Source: Pedobacter chitinilyticus (lineage in GTDB: Bacteria; Bacteroidota; Bacteroidia; Sphingobacteriales; Sphingobacteriaceae). From it: a DNA stretch of 64,000 bases. A program made the translations under genes and the position numbers. The DNA lies in contig NZ_QMHN01000001.1 in assembly GCF_003313385.1 (NCBI RefSeq), forward strand, positions 583,673 through 647,672, written 5' to 3'. Positions 1 through 9,244 of this stretch are shown here, piece after piece. The notes under the pieces are model-generated. The model was not told the origin of the DNA. It was given only the letters and a program-made list of their open reading frames with translations, and did not search any database. Numbering within the stretch: the first letter of the stretch is position 1; the number at the start of each line of letters is the position of its first letter.

Positions 1-819
1 AACCAGCAAGCAAAAGAAGAACTTTTAGCGATAGGGATAGAAGTTATTGCTTGTGATTTATTGAACGATCAAGAATTATTTGCTCTGCCCGATGCGTCCA
101 ACGTAATCTATTTGGCAGGTAACAAATTTGGCACTACTGGAAAAGAAAATTTTACTTGGGCAATGAACGCTTACTTACCAGGTAGGGTTGCCGAAAAGTA
201 CAAAAATTCAAATATTGTGGTGTTTTCTTCGGGCAATGTGTTGCCTTTTGTACCAGTTACCTCTGGTGGCGTGTCTGAAGAAACCACACCTGAGCCTATT
301 GGCGAGTATGCGCAGTCCTGCTTGGGAAGAGAACGCATATTCGAATATTTCGCTCATAAAAATCAAACGCCAACTTTAATTTACAGACTAAACTATGCGG
401 TAGACTTTAGGTACGGCGTAGTGATGGAAATTGCTAAAGCAATTTTGGCTGGAAAGGAAATAGATTTAAGCACCGAAAATGTGAACGTGATTTGGCAGGG
501 CGATGCTAATGAAATTGCCATCCGTTCGTTGTTACATTGCACGGCTCCTGCGAAGATATTAAACGTAACAGGGCCAGAAATTCTATCCATCCGTTGGATC
601 GCCAAACAGTTTGAAGCTATTTTCAATATCGAACCAAAATTTATAAATGAACCTGTTGGCACGGCTTTACTAAACAATGCTTCAGAATGTCATCGCATTT
701 TTGGTTATCCGAAAGTGGGAATTAGGGAAATTATAGACATTACCGCTACTTGGTTAAGCAACGGTGGCGATGAGTTTGGCAAAGCAACACACTTTCAAGA
801 AAGAGGAGGGAAATTCTAA
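1..819 (+). CDS. NAD-dependent epimerase/dehydratase family protein (5' truncated)
   Basis: The reading frame is open from base 1, so the N-terminus with the Rossmann nucleotide-binding motif lies upstream of the window. What remains fits the later part of an extended short-chain dehydrogenase: a strand motif like NIVVFSSGNVLPF, a YAQSCLGRERI stretch resembling the YxxxK catalytic helix, then the substrate-binding lobe (NVTGPEILSIRWIAKQF). The exact YxxxK lysine is not seen (Y-A-Q-S-C), so catalysis may differ from the classical family. Its stop overlaps the next start by one base (TAATG), so the two are translationally coupled. The context is a sugar-catabolic operon and the substrate is unknown. 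An NAD-dependent sugar epimerase or dehydratase is likely; the exact reaction is not determined. Confidence 0.75.
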   Translation, partial: NQQAKEELLAIGIEVIACDLLNDQELFALPDASNVIYLAGNKFGTTGKENFTWAMNAYLPGRVAEKYKNSNIVVFSSGNVLPFVPVTSGGVSEETTPEPIGEYAQSCLGRERIFEYFAHKNQTPTLIYRLNYAVDFRYGVVMEIAKAILAGKEIDLSTENVNVIWQGDANEIAIRSLLHCTAPAKILNVTGPEILSIRWIAKQFEAIFNIEPKFINEPVGTALLNNASECHRIFGYPKVGIREIIDITATWLSNGGDEFGKATHFQERGGKF

Positions 820-1883
820 TGAAGTTAAATAACGAATTATATCAGCATTTGCAACTGGGTACGGTAATTCCTGCTCACCCATTGGCTTTAAACGCCGATA
901 GAAACATAGACGAAAAAATGCAGCGTCAACTTACTAGGTATTATATAGAAAGTGGCGCTGGAGGCATGGCAGTTGCTGTTCATTCTACCCAATTCGAAAT
1001 TCGTGATCCAGAAGTGAATTTGTTTACCACGGTATTGTCTTGGGCAGTAGAAGAGGTAGCAAAAGCTAACTTACAACGTCCGTTTTTAAAAATAGCCGGT
1101 ATATGCGGGCCAACAGCCCAAGCTTTGAGCGAAGCAAAAATAGCAGCTAGTTTAGGGTACGATATGGGTTTGTTGAGCATGGGCGGTTTACAAACTTGGA
1201 CCGAAGCACAAATTTTAGATAGGGTAAGGGAAGTGGCGAAGGTAATTCCAGTATTTGGTTTTTATTTACAGCCATCAGTAGGCGGACGCATCTTTAGCTA
1301 CAATTTTTGGCTACAATTTGCCGAAATAGAAAACGTAATGGCCATTAAATGCGCTTCTTTTAACCGCTACCAAACTTTAGATGTAGTAAGAGCGGTTTGT
1401 AACAGCAGCAGACGAGATGAAATTGCACTTTACACTGGCAACGATGATAATATTGTTGCCGATTTATTGACTCCTTATCGTTTTACGGTAGATGGGAAGC
1501 AAGTAGAAAAAGGTTTTGTAGGAGGTTTGTTAGGGCATTGGGCAGTTTGGACACAAAAGGCAGTGACCTTGATGGAAGAGATTAAAGCTTACCGCAAAAA
1601 ACCAACAGCTAGTCAATTTGATAACTTGATGAGTCGAGGGGTAGAAATTACGGATGTGAATGCCGCCTTGTTTGATCCCGCTAACCATTTCCACGGTTGT
1701 ATCCCTGGTATTCACGAGATGCTGCGTAAGCAAGGTTTGTTGAACGGTATTTGGTGTTTAAATCCTAACGAACAGCTTTCTGTTGGACAATTAGAAGAAA
1801 TTGAGCGCGTACATCAAGATTATCCTCACTTAAATGATGATGCTTTTGTGGCTGATTTTTTAGCAAAGCAAGGAGGACTTTAA
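819..1883 (+). CDS. Dihydrodipicolinate synthase / N-acetylneuraminate lyase superfamily protein
   Basis: This 354-residue cytosolic protein has the class I aldolase TIM-barrel pattern of the DHDPS/NAL superfamily. A Schiff-base lysine candidate is K177 in VMAIKCASF, and a proton-relay tyrosine candidate is Y149 in FGFYLQPSVGG. Both spacings suit the family, which cleaves or condenses pyruvate with an aldehyde or 2-keto acid. It is longer than housekeeping DapA (about 290 residues) and carries an extra C-terminal helical part from about residue 270. It starts at the ATG overlapping the epimerase stop and ends 1 base before the next ATG. With a GH20 hexosaminidase and a Gfo/Idh oxidoreductase downstream, a 2-keto-3-deoxy-sugar or sialic-acid-like aldolase is more likely than lysine biosynthesis. 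That role is inference. Confidence 0.75.
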   Translation: MKLNNELYQHLQLGTVIPAHPLALNADRNIDEKMQRQLTRYYIESGAGGMAVAVHSTQFEIRDPEVNLFTTVLSWAVEEVAKANLQRPFLKIAGICGPTAQALSEAKIAASLGYDMGLLSMGGLQTWTEAQILDRVREVAKVIPVFGFYLQPSVGGRIFSYNFWLQFAEIENVMAIKCASFNRYQTLDVVRAVCNSSRRDEIALYTGNDDNIVADLLTPYRFTVDGKQVEKGFVGGLLGHWAVWTQKAVTLMEEIKAYRKKPTASQFDNLMSRGVEITDVNAALFDPANHFHGCIPGIHEMLRKQGLLNGIWCLNPNEQLSVGQLEEIERVHQDYPHLNDDAFVADFLAKQGGL

Positions 1884-1884
1884 A

Positions 1885-3834
1885 ATGAAGTTATTAAAAT
1901 TGTTTTGCCTGCTATTCGCTTTTGCGTTTTTGAAGACGGCCACCGCACAGCAGGATAAATTTGTAAACCATGGACCACAGCTAACAGCGACCATGATACA
2001 GGGCAGTATTTTTTTGAAAGATGCCAAAGGGAATTTATTGCTGTACACAGTTGTACGTGGCGAGCCTGCTCATTTACTAGCTTTTAATGTAAAAACCAAA
2101 GCTTTAATATTGGATTTGCCTTTGCCTAAAACCGATGGCGTGTGGGATTTAGCACAAGCTACCGACGGGCTATTGTATATTCCAGGAGCTGGAGGAAAGC
2201 TATTTAGCCACAAACCAGGTACAAAAAATATTACCGATTTAGGCAATGCTTTACCTAACGAAACATACTTGTGGAATTTAACTGCTGGTAAAAATGGCGA
2301 AGTTTTTGGTGCTACTTACCCAGGGTGTAGGGTGTTTAGGTACCATCCAAAAGATGGATTTACAGATTTAGCCAATGGCCCTTTGGTCGCTGGCGAAAAT
2401 TATGTCCGTAGCCTCGCTTTCGACGCTAAACGTAATTTTTTGTATGCTGGAGTGGGTTCTCATGCGCATCTAATTGCTATTAATTTAACTACCAAAGAGA
2501 AAAGGGAAATACTGCCAGCTAAATATCAAGACAGAGAATTTGTTTACGGGTTAGAACTTGTGAAAGGTAAAGATGGAGAGGACAGGTTATTGGCCTTGCT
2601 AACCGCTGGACAAACTACCTTGGTGTACAACCTTAAAACACAAAAAGTAGAGCAGGAAGTTGCAGATATGGACATGAAGGCCGTGGGAGTAGACCATAAG
2701 CAAGGCTTAGTGTATTACACTTCAAAAGGTAATTTAAAACGTGTTGATGCAAATAAAAATTTCAATACGGGAGCTACGTTGGCAACAGATATTGCTGCGG
2801 CTACAGCATTTTATAATGACAATGCAGGCAATATTTACGTGTTAAATGTCAAAGGAAATTTACTACGTTACCATACCTTAACCAAAAAAACACAAAGCAG
2901 TGCATTAAAAATTCCAGCGCAGCCGATACCAATTAATGCTATCATGTATGGTCCTGATAAAAAAGTATGGACTGGCGGTTACTTGGCAGGTGGTCATGCT
3001 ACGTTTGACCCAGCAACTGGCAAAAATACTAAATATTTAGGCTTGGATCAAACTGAAGGAATGACCTTTATGGGTAGTAAAATCTATTTCGGTATATATC
3101 CAAAAGGAAGATTTTACGCTTATGATGTTTCGCAACCTTGGAATATTGGCAAAAACAACCCAGAACTAATTTTCGAAGAGAAAGACCAAAGTCGTTCATT
3201 TGCTGTACATGCATTGCCGAAATGGCAAAAGGTTTATTTTGGTACCGTTCCAGAATATGGCAAGTTGGGCGGAGTATTAGCTATGTACAACGAAGCTAAT
3301 AACAAACATACCTCTTTTGGTGAGGTGTTAGCAAAACAATCAGTGGCAAGTTTAGCCAGCAAAGACGATATTTTGATATTGGGCGGATCTATCTCTGGTG
3401 GTTTGGGTATAAAGCCAGAACGCAAAGAAGCAGAGCTAATGCTTTGGGATCTCAAAACTAACCAGCCAATAACTAAGCTGGTGCCTGTTGCTGGTGCTGC
3501 TGCCATTACTTGTCTCATTAATGGTCCCGATGGAAATATTTGGGGCATTGCAGATGGTCAATTGTTCATCTTAGATGTGGTGCAACAAAAAGTACTTTCT
3601 GTACAAAAACTGTATGACTATCCTCCTTTTGGAAGCCACATTTGGCGCAGCGCGTTTTTAGCTATACATCCTTCTGGTGTAATTTATGGAACTGATAACG
3701 GAAAGCTTTTTAAGTTAGATCCATTAACCAAAGAAGTAGCATTTTTAGCGGACAATGCTGGATTGATGACCATGGATCCAACTGGTAAAATTTACTTTAA
3801 ACGCGGAACCGAGCTTTGGTCTTACACACCGTAA
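1885..3834 (+). CDS. Exported beta-propeller-like protein, function unknown
   Basis: This 649-residue protein has an N-terminal signal peptide (hydrophobic residues 3-20, ending at TATAQQ). The body has repeated strand motifs with glycine turns: DGVWDLAQATDGLLYIPG, GYLAGGHATFDP, NGPDGNIWGIADGQLF and IHPSGVIYGTDNGKLF. This spacing is typical of seven- to ten-bladed propellers of the PQQ, NHL or WD40-like type. No catalytic motif is recognised. It lies 1 base after the aldolase gene and ahead of the hexosaminidase, so it belongs to the sugar operon and probably acts in the periplasm. It could be a lyase of the oligogalacturonide or heparinase-like propeller type, or a substrate-binding protein. 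The product call is structural only. Confidence 0.7.
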   Translation: MKLLKLFCLLFAFAFLKTATAQQDKFVNHGPQLTATMIQGSIFLKDAKGNLLLYTVVRGEPAHLLAFNVKTKALILDLPLPKTDGVWDLAQATDGLLYIPGAGGKLFSHKPGTKNITDLGNALPNETYLWNLTAGKNGEVFGATYPGCRVFRYHPKDGFTDLANGPLVAGENYVRSLAFDAKRNFLYAGVGSHAHLIAINLTTKEKREILPAKYQDREFVYGLELVKGKDGEDRLLALLTAGQTTLVYNLKTQKVEQEVADMDMKAVGVDHKQGLVYYTSKGNLKRVDANKNFNTGATLATDIAAATAFYNDNAGNIYVLNVKGNLLRYHTLTKKTQSSALKIPAQPIPINAIMYGPDKKVWTGGYLAGGHATFDPATGKNTKYLGLDQTEGMTFMGSKIYFGIYPKGRFYAYDVSQPWNIGKNNPELIFEEKDQSRSFAVHALPKWQKVYFGTVPEYGKLGGVLAMYNEANNKHTSFGEVLAKQSVASLASKDDILILGGSISGGLGIKPERKEAELMLWDLKTNQPITKLVPVAGAAAITCLINGPDGNIWGIADGQLFILDVVQQKVLSVQKLYDYPPFGSHIWRSAFLAIHPSGVIYGTDNGKLFKLDPLTKEVAFLADNAGLMTMDPTGKIYFKRGTELWSYTP

Positions 3835-3845
3835 AAACATCTAGC

Positions 3846-6377
3846 ATGAAGAGTTTATTTTTAATGCTGTTAGCAACAACGGCAACCTTTTTTGCAAAAG
3901 CCCAGCAAACGGAACTAATCAATAAAATTAGTGTCGATTGGCAGTTGCATCAAAATGATTATCCACAAAAAGGGCAATTTACCGCATCCTTCGTTTTTAA
4001 GAACAATACTAAAGTTACTGTAAACTTGCAAGATTGGGATTTGTACTTTTCGTACCCAAGAGAAATAGTATCAATTACCACCGAAAATGCTACTGCCAAA
4101 GCACATGGAGGCGAGTTTAGACAATTAAGCTTTATCAAAGGCAAATCTGCAATTGCCGCTGGGCAAAACTTTACTGTAAACTACGTAGCCAAAGGTAAAT
4201 CAATGAACCTTACCGATGCGCCAAGCGGATTATATTGGGTAGCAAAAAACAATGCTCAAACCATTGTTAACGTTACAAATTTAAAAATCAATTTAGGTAA
4301 AAAGCACGAGCAGGCGCTCATGGAGCAGGCCGCAACAGCATTTGTTAAGAACAAAAATGTATCGGCTTTACCAGCTAACCAACTGGTTAAAATATTGCCA
4401 ACCCCAGTAAGCTATCAGGAAAATGCAGGTACATTTACCTTAACTAGGTCAACAAAATTAGTTTTTGATTCCGTTTTTGCTCAAGAAGCAGCACTATTTA
4501 ACCAAGAGCTAAATGTGCTGCTGGGCAAAACATTAGGAATAGCAAAAGGAGCATCCTCCAACTACATTCAACTAAAGTTGGTTCAAGGTTTACCAGATGA
4601 AAATTACCAGTTATCGGTTACAAAAGACAAGGTAATCATTTCCGCTACTTCTACTTCGGGTATCTTTTACGGACTGCAGTCACTAAAAATGCTGATTTCG
4701 CCAACAGCTTGGGCAAAAAAACAGCAGCAAATCAGCATCCAGGCCGTAGAAGTTAAAGATGCGCCAAGGTTTGGTTATAGGTCATTCATGTTAGATGTGG
4801 CTAGAAATTTTCAAAGCAAGGCTGAAATCTTAAAATTGCTGGATCTCTTGGCATTTTATAAAATCAACACCTTCCATTTCCATCTAAATGATGATGAAGG
4901 CTGGCGACTGGAAATTAAAGATCTGCCAGAACTTACCCAAGTAGGAGGAACAAGAGGCCACACCTTAAATGATGCCGAATATCTAAAACCTGCCTATGGT
5001 TCTGGACCAAATGTTACTAAAGCCCCAGGAAGTGGTTTTTATAGCCAGCAAGATTTTGTAGAGATTTTGAAGTACGCCAAGCAGCACCATATTACCGTAA
5101 TTCCCGAACTAGAAACTCCAGGTCACGCAAGAGCTGCAATCAAGGCAATGGATCATAGATATCGCAGGCTAATGAAACAAGGTGAAACTGCAGCAGCTAC
5201 TCAATATTTGCTACGTGATACCCTAGACCAATCGATTTACAAATCTGTACAAGGCTATAACGATAATGTAATGAATATTGCTTTGCCATCAACTTATAAT
5301 TTTATCGGGAAGGTGATAGACGAAATTTCGGAAATGTACCGTTTGGCTGGTGTTCCGTTAAAAACCGTGCATTTAGGGGGCGATGAAGTACCAAAGGGGG
5401 TTTGGGAAAGATCGCCTGCTATTGCCCAATTGATGCAGCAACAAAAAATTGCAGCTTATGACGATCTTTGGTACTATTATATTGGTAAGGTAAATCAGTT
5501 ATTAAAGGCTAAGAACTTGCAGATGGCAGGTTGGGAAGAAATCGCAATGCGAAAAGTGAATACAGCTGATGGAAAATCAACTTACATAGCCAATCCAGAT
5601 TTTGTGAATGAGAATTTTCAGGTTTATGTATGGAATAACGTTTGGGGCGGTGGTAACGAAGATCTTTCTTATCGATTGGCCAATGCAGGTTACAACGTTG
5701 TGCTTTCGGCAGTAACCAATTACTATTTTGATCTAGCTTACAATCAAAACGCTAATGAGCCAGGGCTTTATTGGGGCGGTTACGTAGATACAGACAAAGC
5801 CTTTTATTTTTCGCCATTTGATTATTACAAAACGGCAACTGAAGATGCTAGTGGAAACGTTTTAAACACTGCTATTTTTAAGGATAAAGAAAGATTAACA
5901 GCTAAAGGTAAAAAACATGTTGTAGGGATACAGAGCCAACTTTGGTCTGAGAAAATTAGCGGAGCCGAAGCAATGGAGTATATGTTACTACCCAAACTGT
6001 TAGGATATGCAGAGCGGGCTTGGGCAGCAGAGCCAGCTTGGTCAAAAGAAACCGACAGCGTTAAATCCAAGTCGCACTATTTTAAAGACTGGAACCAATT
6101 TGCTAACCTTTTAGGGCAACGAGAACTATCTCGACTTTGTTATTATGCGGGAGGTTTTAAGTTTCGTGTGCCACCAGTGGGAGCAGTAGTAACAAACGGG
6201 AAACTCAAAGCCAATGTGCAATTTCCAGGTTTAACTATTAAATACACTACCGATGGTAGTGAACCTACCTTACAAAGTAAAACGTACACCAAAGCACTTC
6301 AGCAGTTTTCAGAAATAAAATTAAAAGTTTTTGTGGGAGATTATCGGAGTAAGACGGTCTGTATAAAAAGGCCGTAA
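3846..6377 (+). CDS. Glycoside hydrolase family 20 beta-N-acetylhexosaminidase
   Basis: This 843-residue secreted enzyme has a signal peptide (MKSLFLMLL...FFAKAQ). Domains in order are an N-terminal chitobiase-type carbohydrate-binding domain (about 25-155), a GH20b domain (about 180-300), the GH20 TIM barrel (about 308-720), and a C-terminal chitobiase-type domain (about 775-843, TIKYTTDGSEPTLQSKTY). The catalytic Asp-Glu pair is D513-E514 in HLGGDEVPKGVW. The HFHLNDDEGWRLEI motif at about 344-357 is typical of the family. The enzyme releases terminal GlcNAc or GalNAc from chitin-derived or glycan chains by substrate-assisted catalysis. I chose ATG 3846, not an upstream in-frame start at 3816, because the latter overlaps the previous gene and precedes the signal peptide with polar residues. 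Confidence 0.93.
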   Translation: MKSLFLMLLATTATFFAKAQQTELINKISVDWQLHQNDYPQKGQFTASFVFKNNTKVTVNLQDWDLYFSYPREIVSITTENATAKAHGGEFRQLSFIKGKSAIAAGQNFTVNYVAKGKSMNLTDAPSGLYWVAKNNAQTIVNVTNLKINLGKKHEQALMEQAATAFVKNKNVSALPANQLVKILPTPVSYQENAGTFTLTRSTKLVFDSVFAQEAALFNQELNVLLGKTLGIAKGASSNYIQLKLVQGLPDENYQLSVTKDKVIISATSTSGIFYGLQSLKMLISPTAWAKKQQQISIQAVEVKDAPRFGYRSFMLDVARNFQSKAEILKLLDLLAFYKINTFHFHLNDDEGWRLEIKDLPELTQVGGTRGHTLNDAEYLKPAYGSGPNVTKAPGSGFYSQQDFVEILKYAKQHHITVIPELETPGHARAAIKAMDHRYRRLMKQGETAAATQYLLRDTLDQSIYKSVQGYNDNVMNIALPSTYNFIGKVIDEISEMYRLAGVPLKTVHLGGDEVPKGVWERSPAIAQLMQQQKIAAYDDLWYYYIGKVNQLLKAKNLQMAGWEEIAMRKVNTADGKSTYIANPDFVNENFQVYVWNNVWGGGNEDLSYRLANAGYNVVLSAVTNYYFDLAYNQNANEPGLYWGGYVDTDKAFYFSPFDYYKTATEDASGNVLNTAIFKDKERLTAKGKKHVVGIQSQLWSEKISGAEAMEYMLLPKLLGYAERAWAAEPAWSKETDSVKSKSHYFKDWNQFANLLGQRELSRLCYYAGGFKFRVPPVGAVVTNGKLKANVQFPGLTIKYTTDGSEPTLQSKTYTKALQQFSEIKLKVFVGDYRSKTVCIKRP

Positions 6378-6381
6378 TATT

Positions 6382-7371
6382 TTGAAGATCAATCGGAGAA
6401 ATTTTATACATACTATAACCTTGGCAGGCGCAACTGTTGCATTGCCAAGGTTTTCTTTTGGCCATCAATCTGCTCAAAAACGTGTAGGGATTATTGGTTT
6501 AGATACTAGTCATAGTTTGGCTTTCACCAAGCTGTTGAATGCCGAGAATCCAGATCTGTCGTTAGATGGCTATCGGGTAGTAGCCGCTTATCCTTATGGA
6601 AGTAAGGATTTGGCAATCAGTAAAGAACGCATACCTAAGCAGGTTATAGAAATTCAACAATTTGGTGTGAAAATATCCGATAGTATCGCGCAACTATTAA
6701 GCGAAGTAGATGTGGTATTGTTGGAAACTAACGATGGACGCCTGCATTTATCACAAGCATTAGAAGTAATTAAAGCAGGCAAACCTTTGTTTATAGATAA
6801 ACCGCTAGCGGCATCCTTCAAAGATGGAAAAGCCATTTTTGAAGCAGCAAAACAGCATAACGTTCCAGTTTTCTCAGCTTCCTCACTTCGTTTCATGGAA
6901 AATGTAGTAGCTATCCGATCAGGCAAATATGGAAAGGTTCTGGGAGCAGATACTTTTAGTCCAGCGATCATAGAGCCTACTCATCCCGATTTGTTTTGGT
7001 ACGGAATACATGGTATAGAAACTTTGTTTGCCGTAATGGGTACGGATTGTATGTCGGTTAGCCGAGTTTACACTGATGAAACAGATATAGTAGTAGGTAA
7101 ATGGAAGGATGGACGTATAGGAACTTTTAGGGGAACAAGAACAGGAAAAGCAGATTTTGGAGGTACTTGTTTTACCGAAAATGGAACATTTCAACTAGGT
7201 CCTTACTTAGGATATCAACCTTTATTGGTAGAGATTATCAAATTTTTTAATACAAAAATACCACCTGTTAGCGCAGCTGAAACACTTGCCATTTTAGCAT
7301 TTATGGAAGCAGCTGAAGAAAGTAAAGGTAAGGGTGGAATTACCGTAATACCCCAAAGAATTGATCAATAG
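6382..7371 (+). CDS. Tat-exported Gfo/Idh/MocA family oxidoreductase
   Basis: This 329-residue protein starts at a TTG codon, 4 bases after the hexosaminidase stop. The first residues carry a twin-arginine signal (NRRNFIHTITLAGATVALP), as in many Bacteroidota periplasmic Gfo/Idh/MocA enzymes. A Rossmann fold follows (RVGIIGLDTSHSLAF), and the GKPLFIDKPLAASF stretch at about 133-146 is the family's conserved KP motif. These enzymes oxidise or reduce sugar carbons with tightly bound NAD(P). The operon position suggests it modifies the sugar released by the GH20 enzyme. No Shine-Dalgarno sequence is seen, as is normal in this phylum. The TTG start is inferred from the twin-arginine position, as there is no suitable ATG. 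Confidence 0.85.
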   Translation: MKINRRNFIHTITLAGATVALPRFSFGHQSAQKRVGIIGLDTSHSLAFTKLLNAENPDLSLDGYRVVAAYPYGSKDLAISKERIPKQVIEIQQFGVKISDSIAQLLSEVDVVLLETNDGRLHLSQALEVIKAGKPLFIDKPLAASFKDGKAIFEAAKQHNVPVFSASSLRFMENVVAIRSGKYGKVLGADTFSPAIIEPTHPDLFWYGIHGIETLFAVMGTDCMSVSRVYTDETDIVVGKWKDGRIGTFRGTRTGKADFGGTCFTENGTFQLGPYLGYQPLLVEIIKFFNTKIPPVSAAETLAILAFMEAAEESKGKGGITVIPQRIDQ

Positions 7372-7372
7372 A

Positions 7373-7453
7373 ATGAAAAGAGTTATTCAATTTACTGGGC
7401 TTTCTGGAGCTGGCAAAAGCCTTTTAATGAATATTATAGTTCAGTTAGTGTAA
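7373..7453 (+). pseudogene. 26-codon P-loop fragment resembling the start of an APS kinase
   Basis: ATG overlaps the region just after the oxidoreductase stop (one spacer base). The 26 residues read MKRVIQFTGLSGAGKS followed by LLMNIIVQLV and a stop. FTGLSGAGKS matches the Walker A segment that opens adenylylsulfate kinases (CysC family). The rest of the kinase is absent in all three frames up to the next gene at 7522. This is most simply a 5' remnant left by a deletion. It could also be a translated micropeptide at the operon end. Homology rests on a short motif only. Confidence 0.5.
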
Positions 7454-7521
7454 ACAAATAGTTGTAAACATATTGGTCATCAGGACCTCAAACTTAAATT
7501 ATAAATTGAAACTTCAAAAAC

Positions 7522-8916
7522 ATGAAAAAACTTTTATCTTTTTTATTCCTCTCATTTTGCGCTGGTATAACACCAATCATTGTAAAGGCGCAAACAGTTA
7601 GTACCTTTATTAGTAGCGGCTTAAATAAACCTGCAGGTGTGGCTACAGATGCTGCTGGAAATATTTACGTAGCCGATGAGAATGGTAACCGAGTGGTGAA
7701 ATATACCCCTACTGGCGTACAAACTGTACTGGCCAGCCCTGTTGGTGGTTATATGCTTCCTAATGGAGTAGCTGTTGACGCCAGTAATAATGTTTATGTA
7801 TCAACTAATCATTTTAACCAACATACGGTTTTTAAAGTTACACCAGAAAATGTAGTAAGTGAGCTGGCGCCAGGAACTATGGACGGGCCTGTGGGTGTGG
7901 CTGTTGACGGTAACTATAATTTATATGTTGCTGATTTAAATGCCAATACTGTACGTAAAATAACCCAAGCGGGAGTATCAAGTGTATTTACAACTCAAGT
8001 AGACTTTCCAGTTGCCGTAGCAGTTGATGGTAATGGAAATGTATACGTTTTAAGTGGACAAGATAGTAAGGTTTACAAATTTACTTCTGCTGGAACAATA
8101 AGTACTTCTTTTGATGGGCTGTCGTATCCTTCTGGAATAGCTGTTGATGCTAATAACAATGTGTTTGTAGCCGATACTTATGGCCATCGAATAGTTAAAA
8201 TCACATCTGCTGGCGTTTTAAGTCACTATGCTGGTTCCGAAGGGATAGCGGGCGATACAAATGGAACTTTGGAAGATGCACTTTTTACCGAACCTTTTGG
8301 AATTGCTGTTGATGCTAACAATCAAATATACATATCGGAATTTTCACCTAACACAATTCGTAAAATTACGCCCGCTACTTTACCCGTAACCTTGGCTAGT
8401 TATACCGCTCAAATAAATGGTAATTATGCCTTGTTGGAATGGAGAACCGAAAGCGAGCAGAACAACAAGAGTTTTGTGATTTACCGAAGCGGTGATGATA
8501 AGGTTTTTGCGGAACTAACTAGAATAGCTGGAGCTGGAAATTCAGCTACCGTAAAAAAATATAGCTATGTAGATAGGATGCCATTAAATGGTAATAATTA
8601 CTATAAACTGGTTCAGGTAGACGGTGACGGCAAGACAAAAGAATTAGGGGTGAAAATAGTGGCATTCGATTTCAATACCACTATTGCAGATGCCTATCCC
8701 AATCCAACTTTAGGTAAGGTAAAGCTATCTTTCGATAAAGGAATATACAATACTATTGTGGTGAGTAATTCGACTGGCAAGGTGTTAAGGACATATGGTT
8801 TGAAATCAGATGTTACAGAAGCTTTTGTTGATTTGAGCGATTATCCAAAAGGAATCTATGTCTTTAGATTGGCAGGACTGAGCGAAAGCATTACAAGAAA
8901 AGTAGTAAAGCAGTAA
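7522..8916 (+). CDS. NHL-repeat protein with type IX secretion C-terminal sorting domain
   Basis: This 464-residue protein has a signal peptide (residues 1-24, ending IIVKAQ). About six NHL-type propeller repeats follow (about 30-285), with recurring NPAGVATDAAGNIYVAD-like units such as PNGVAVDASNNVYVST, PSGIAVDANNNVFVAD and PFGIAVDANNQIYISE. Residues 290-380 form an Ig-like segment (LPVTLASYTAQINGNYALLEW) often found before T9SS tails. The C-terminus (about 390-464, AYPNPTLGKVKLSFD to KVVKQ) is a type A sorting domain, so the protein should cross the outer membrane through the type IX system and be anchored or released. Function on the surface is unknown. A bidirectional-looking terminator follows at 9005. 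Confidence 0.88.
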   Translation: MKKLLSFLFLSFCAGITPIIVKAQTVSTFISSGLNKPAGVATDAAGNIYVADENGNRVVKYTPTGVQTVLASPVGGYMLPNGVAVDASNNVYVSTNHFNQHTVFKVTPENVVSELAPGTMDGPVGVAVDGNYNLYVADLNANTVRKITQAGVSSVFTTQVDFPVAVAVDGNGNVYVLSGQDSKVYKFTSAGTISTSFDGLSYPSGIAVDANNNVFVADTYGHRIVKITSAGVLSHYAGSEGIAGDTNGTLEDALFTEPFGIAVDANNQIYISEFSPNTIRKITPATLPVTLASYTAQINGNYALLEWRTESEQNNKSFVIYRSGDDKVFAELTRIAGAGNSATVKKYSYVDRMPLNGNNYYKLVQVDGDGKTKELGVKIVAFDFNTTIADAYPNPTLGKVKLSFDKGIYNTIVVSNSTGKVLRTYGLKSDVTEAFVDLSDYPKGIYVFRLAGLSESITRKVVKQ

Positions 8917-9004
8917 GGTTTTGTTCAGCTAGGATTTTATAAGGGAACCCTGTTCGCTTTCTGATAACTTTTATGGTTTTCTGACCAGCATAACGTAATA
9001 CATA

Positions 9005-9037
9005 AAAAACTCCAGCGCTTTTCATGCTGGAGTTTTT
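9005..9037. terminator. Bidirectional intrinsic terminator
   Basis: A perfect 12-bp stem, AAAAACTCCAGC at 9005-9016 pairing with GCTGGAGTTTTT at 9026-9037, has a 9-base loop. A-tract and T-tract flanks allow use from both strands. It separates the NHL gene (+) from the two small minus-strand genes that converge on it. Confidence 0.85.
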
Positions 9038-9041
9038 ATCG

Positions 9042-9242
9042 TTAAGATGTAGGTTGATTGAGAAAAACACCATTATCTCCCCAAACGGCAACACTTATAA
9101 TACAATCACTATTAGAACAAAAGCTATCTTTTGGATTTAGAGATATATTATTTATCCTATCGACAAACTCTTGCTTCAATTTTCGATTTTGGGACATGAG
9201 CCCTTTATATTTTTTATCACAATTAGGACGTTTATCGCTCAT
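9042..9242 (-). CDS. Small hypothetical protein, 66 residues
   Basis: This small basic protein has no signal peptide or membrane segment. It contains three cysteines (CDKKY, FCSNSDC). It begins 2 bases after the stop of the upstream minus-strand gene (9245-9553), which implies one transcript, and ends 5 bases from the shared terminator. An 88-codon frame on the opposite strand overlaps it but has poor composition and no context, so I prefer this one. No family is recognised. Confidence 0.5.
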   Translation of the reverse strand: MSDKRPNCDKKYKGLMSQNRKLKQEFVDRINNISLNPKDSFCSNSDCIISVAVWGDNGVFLNQPTS

Positions 9243-9244
9243 AA

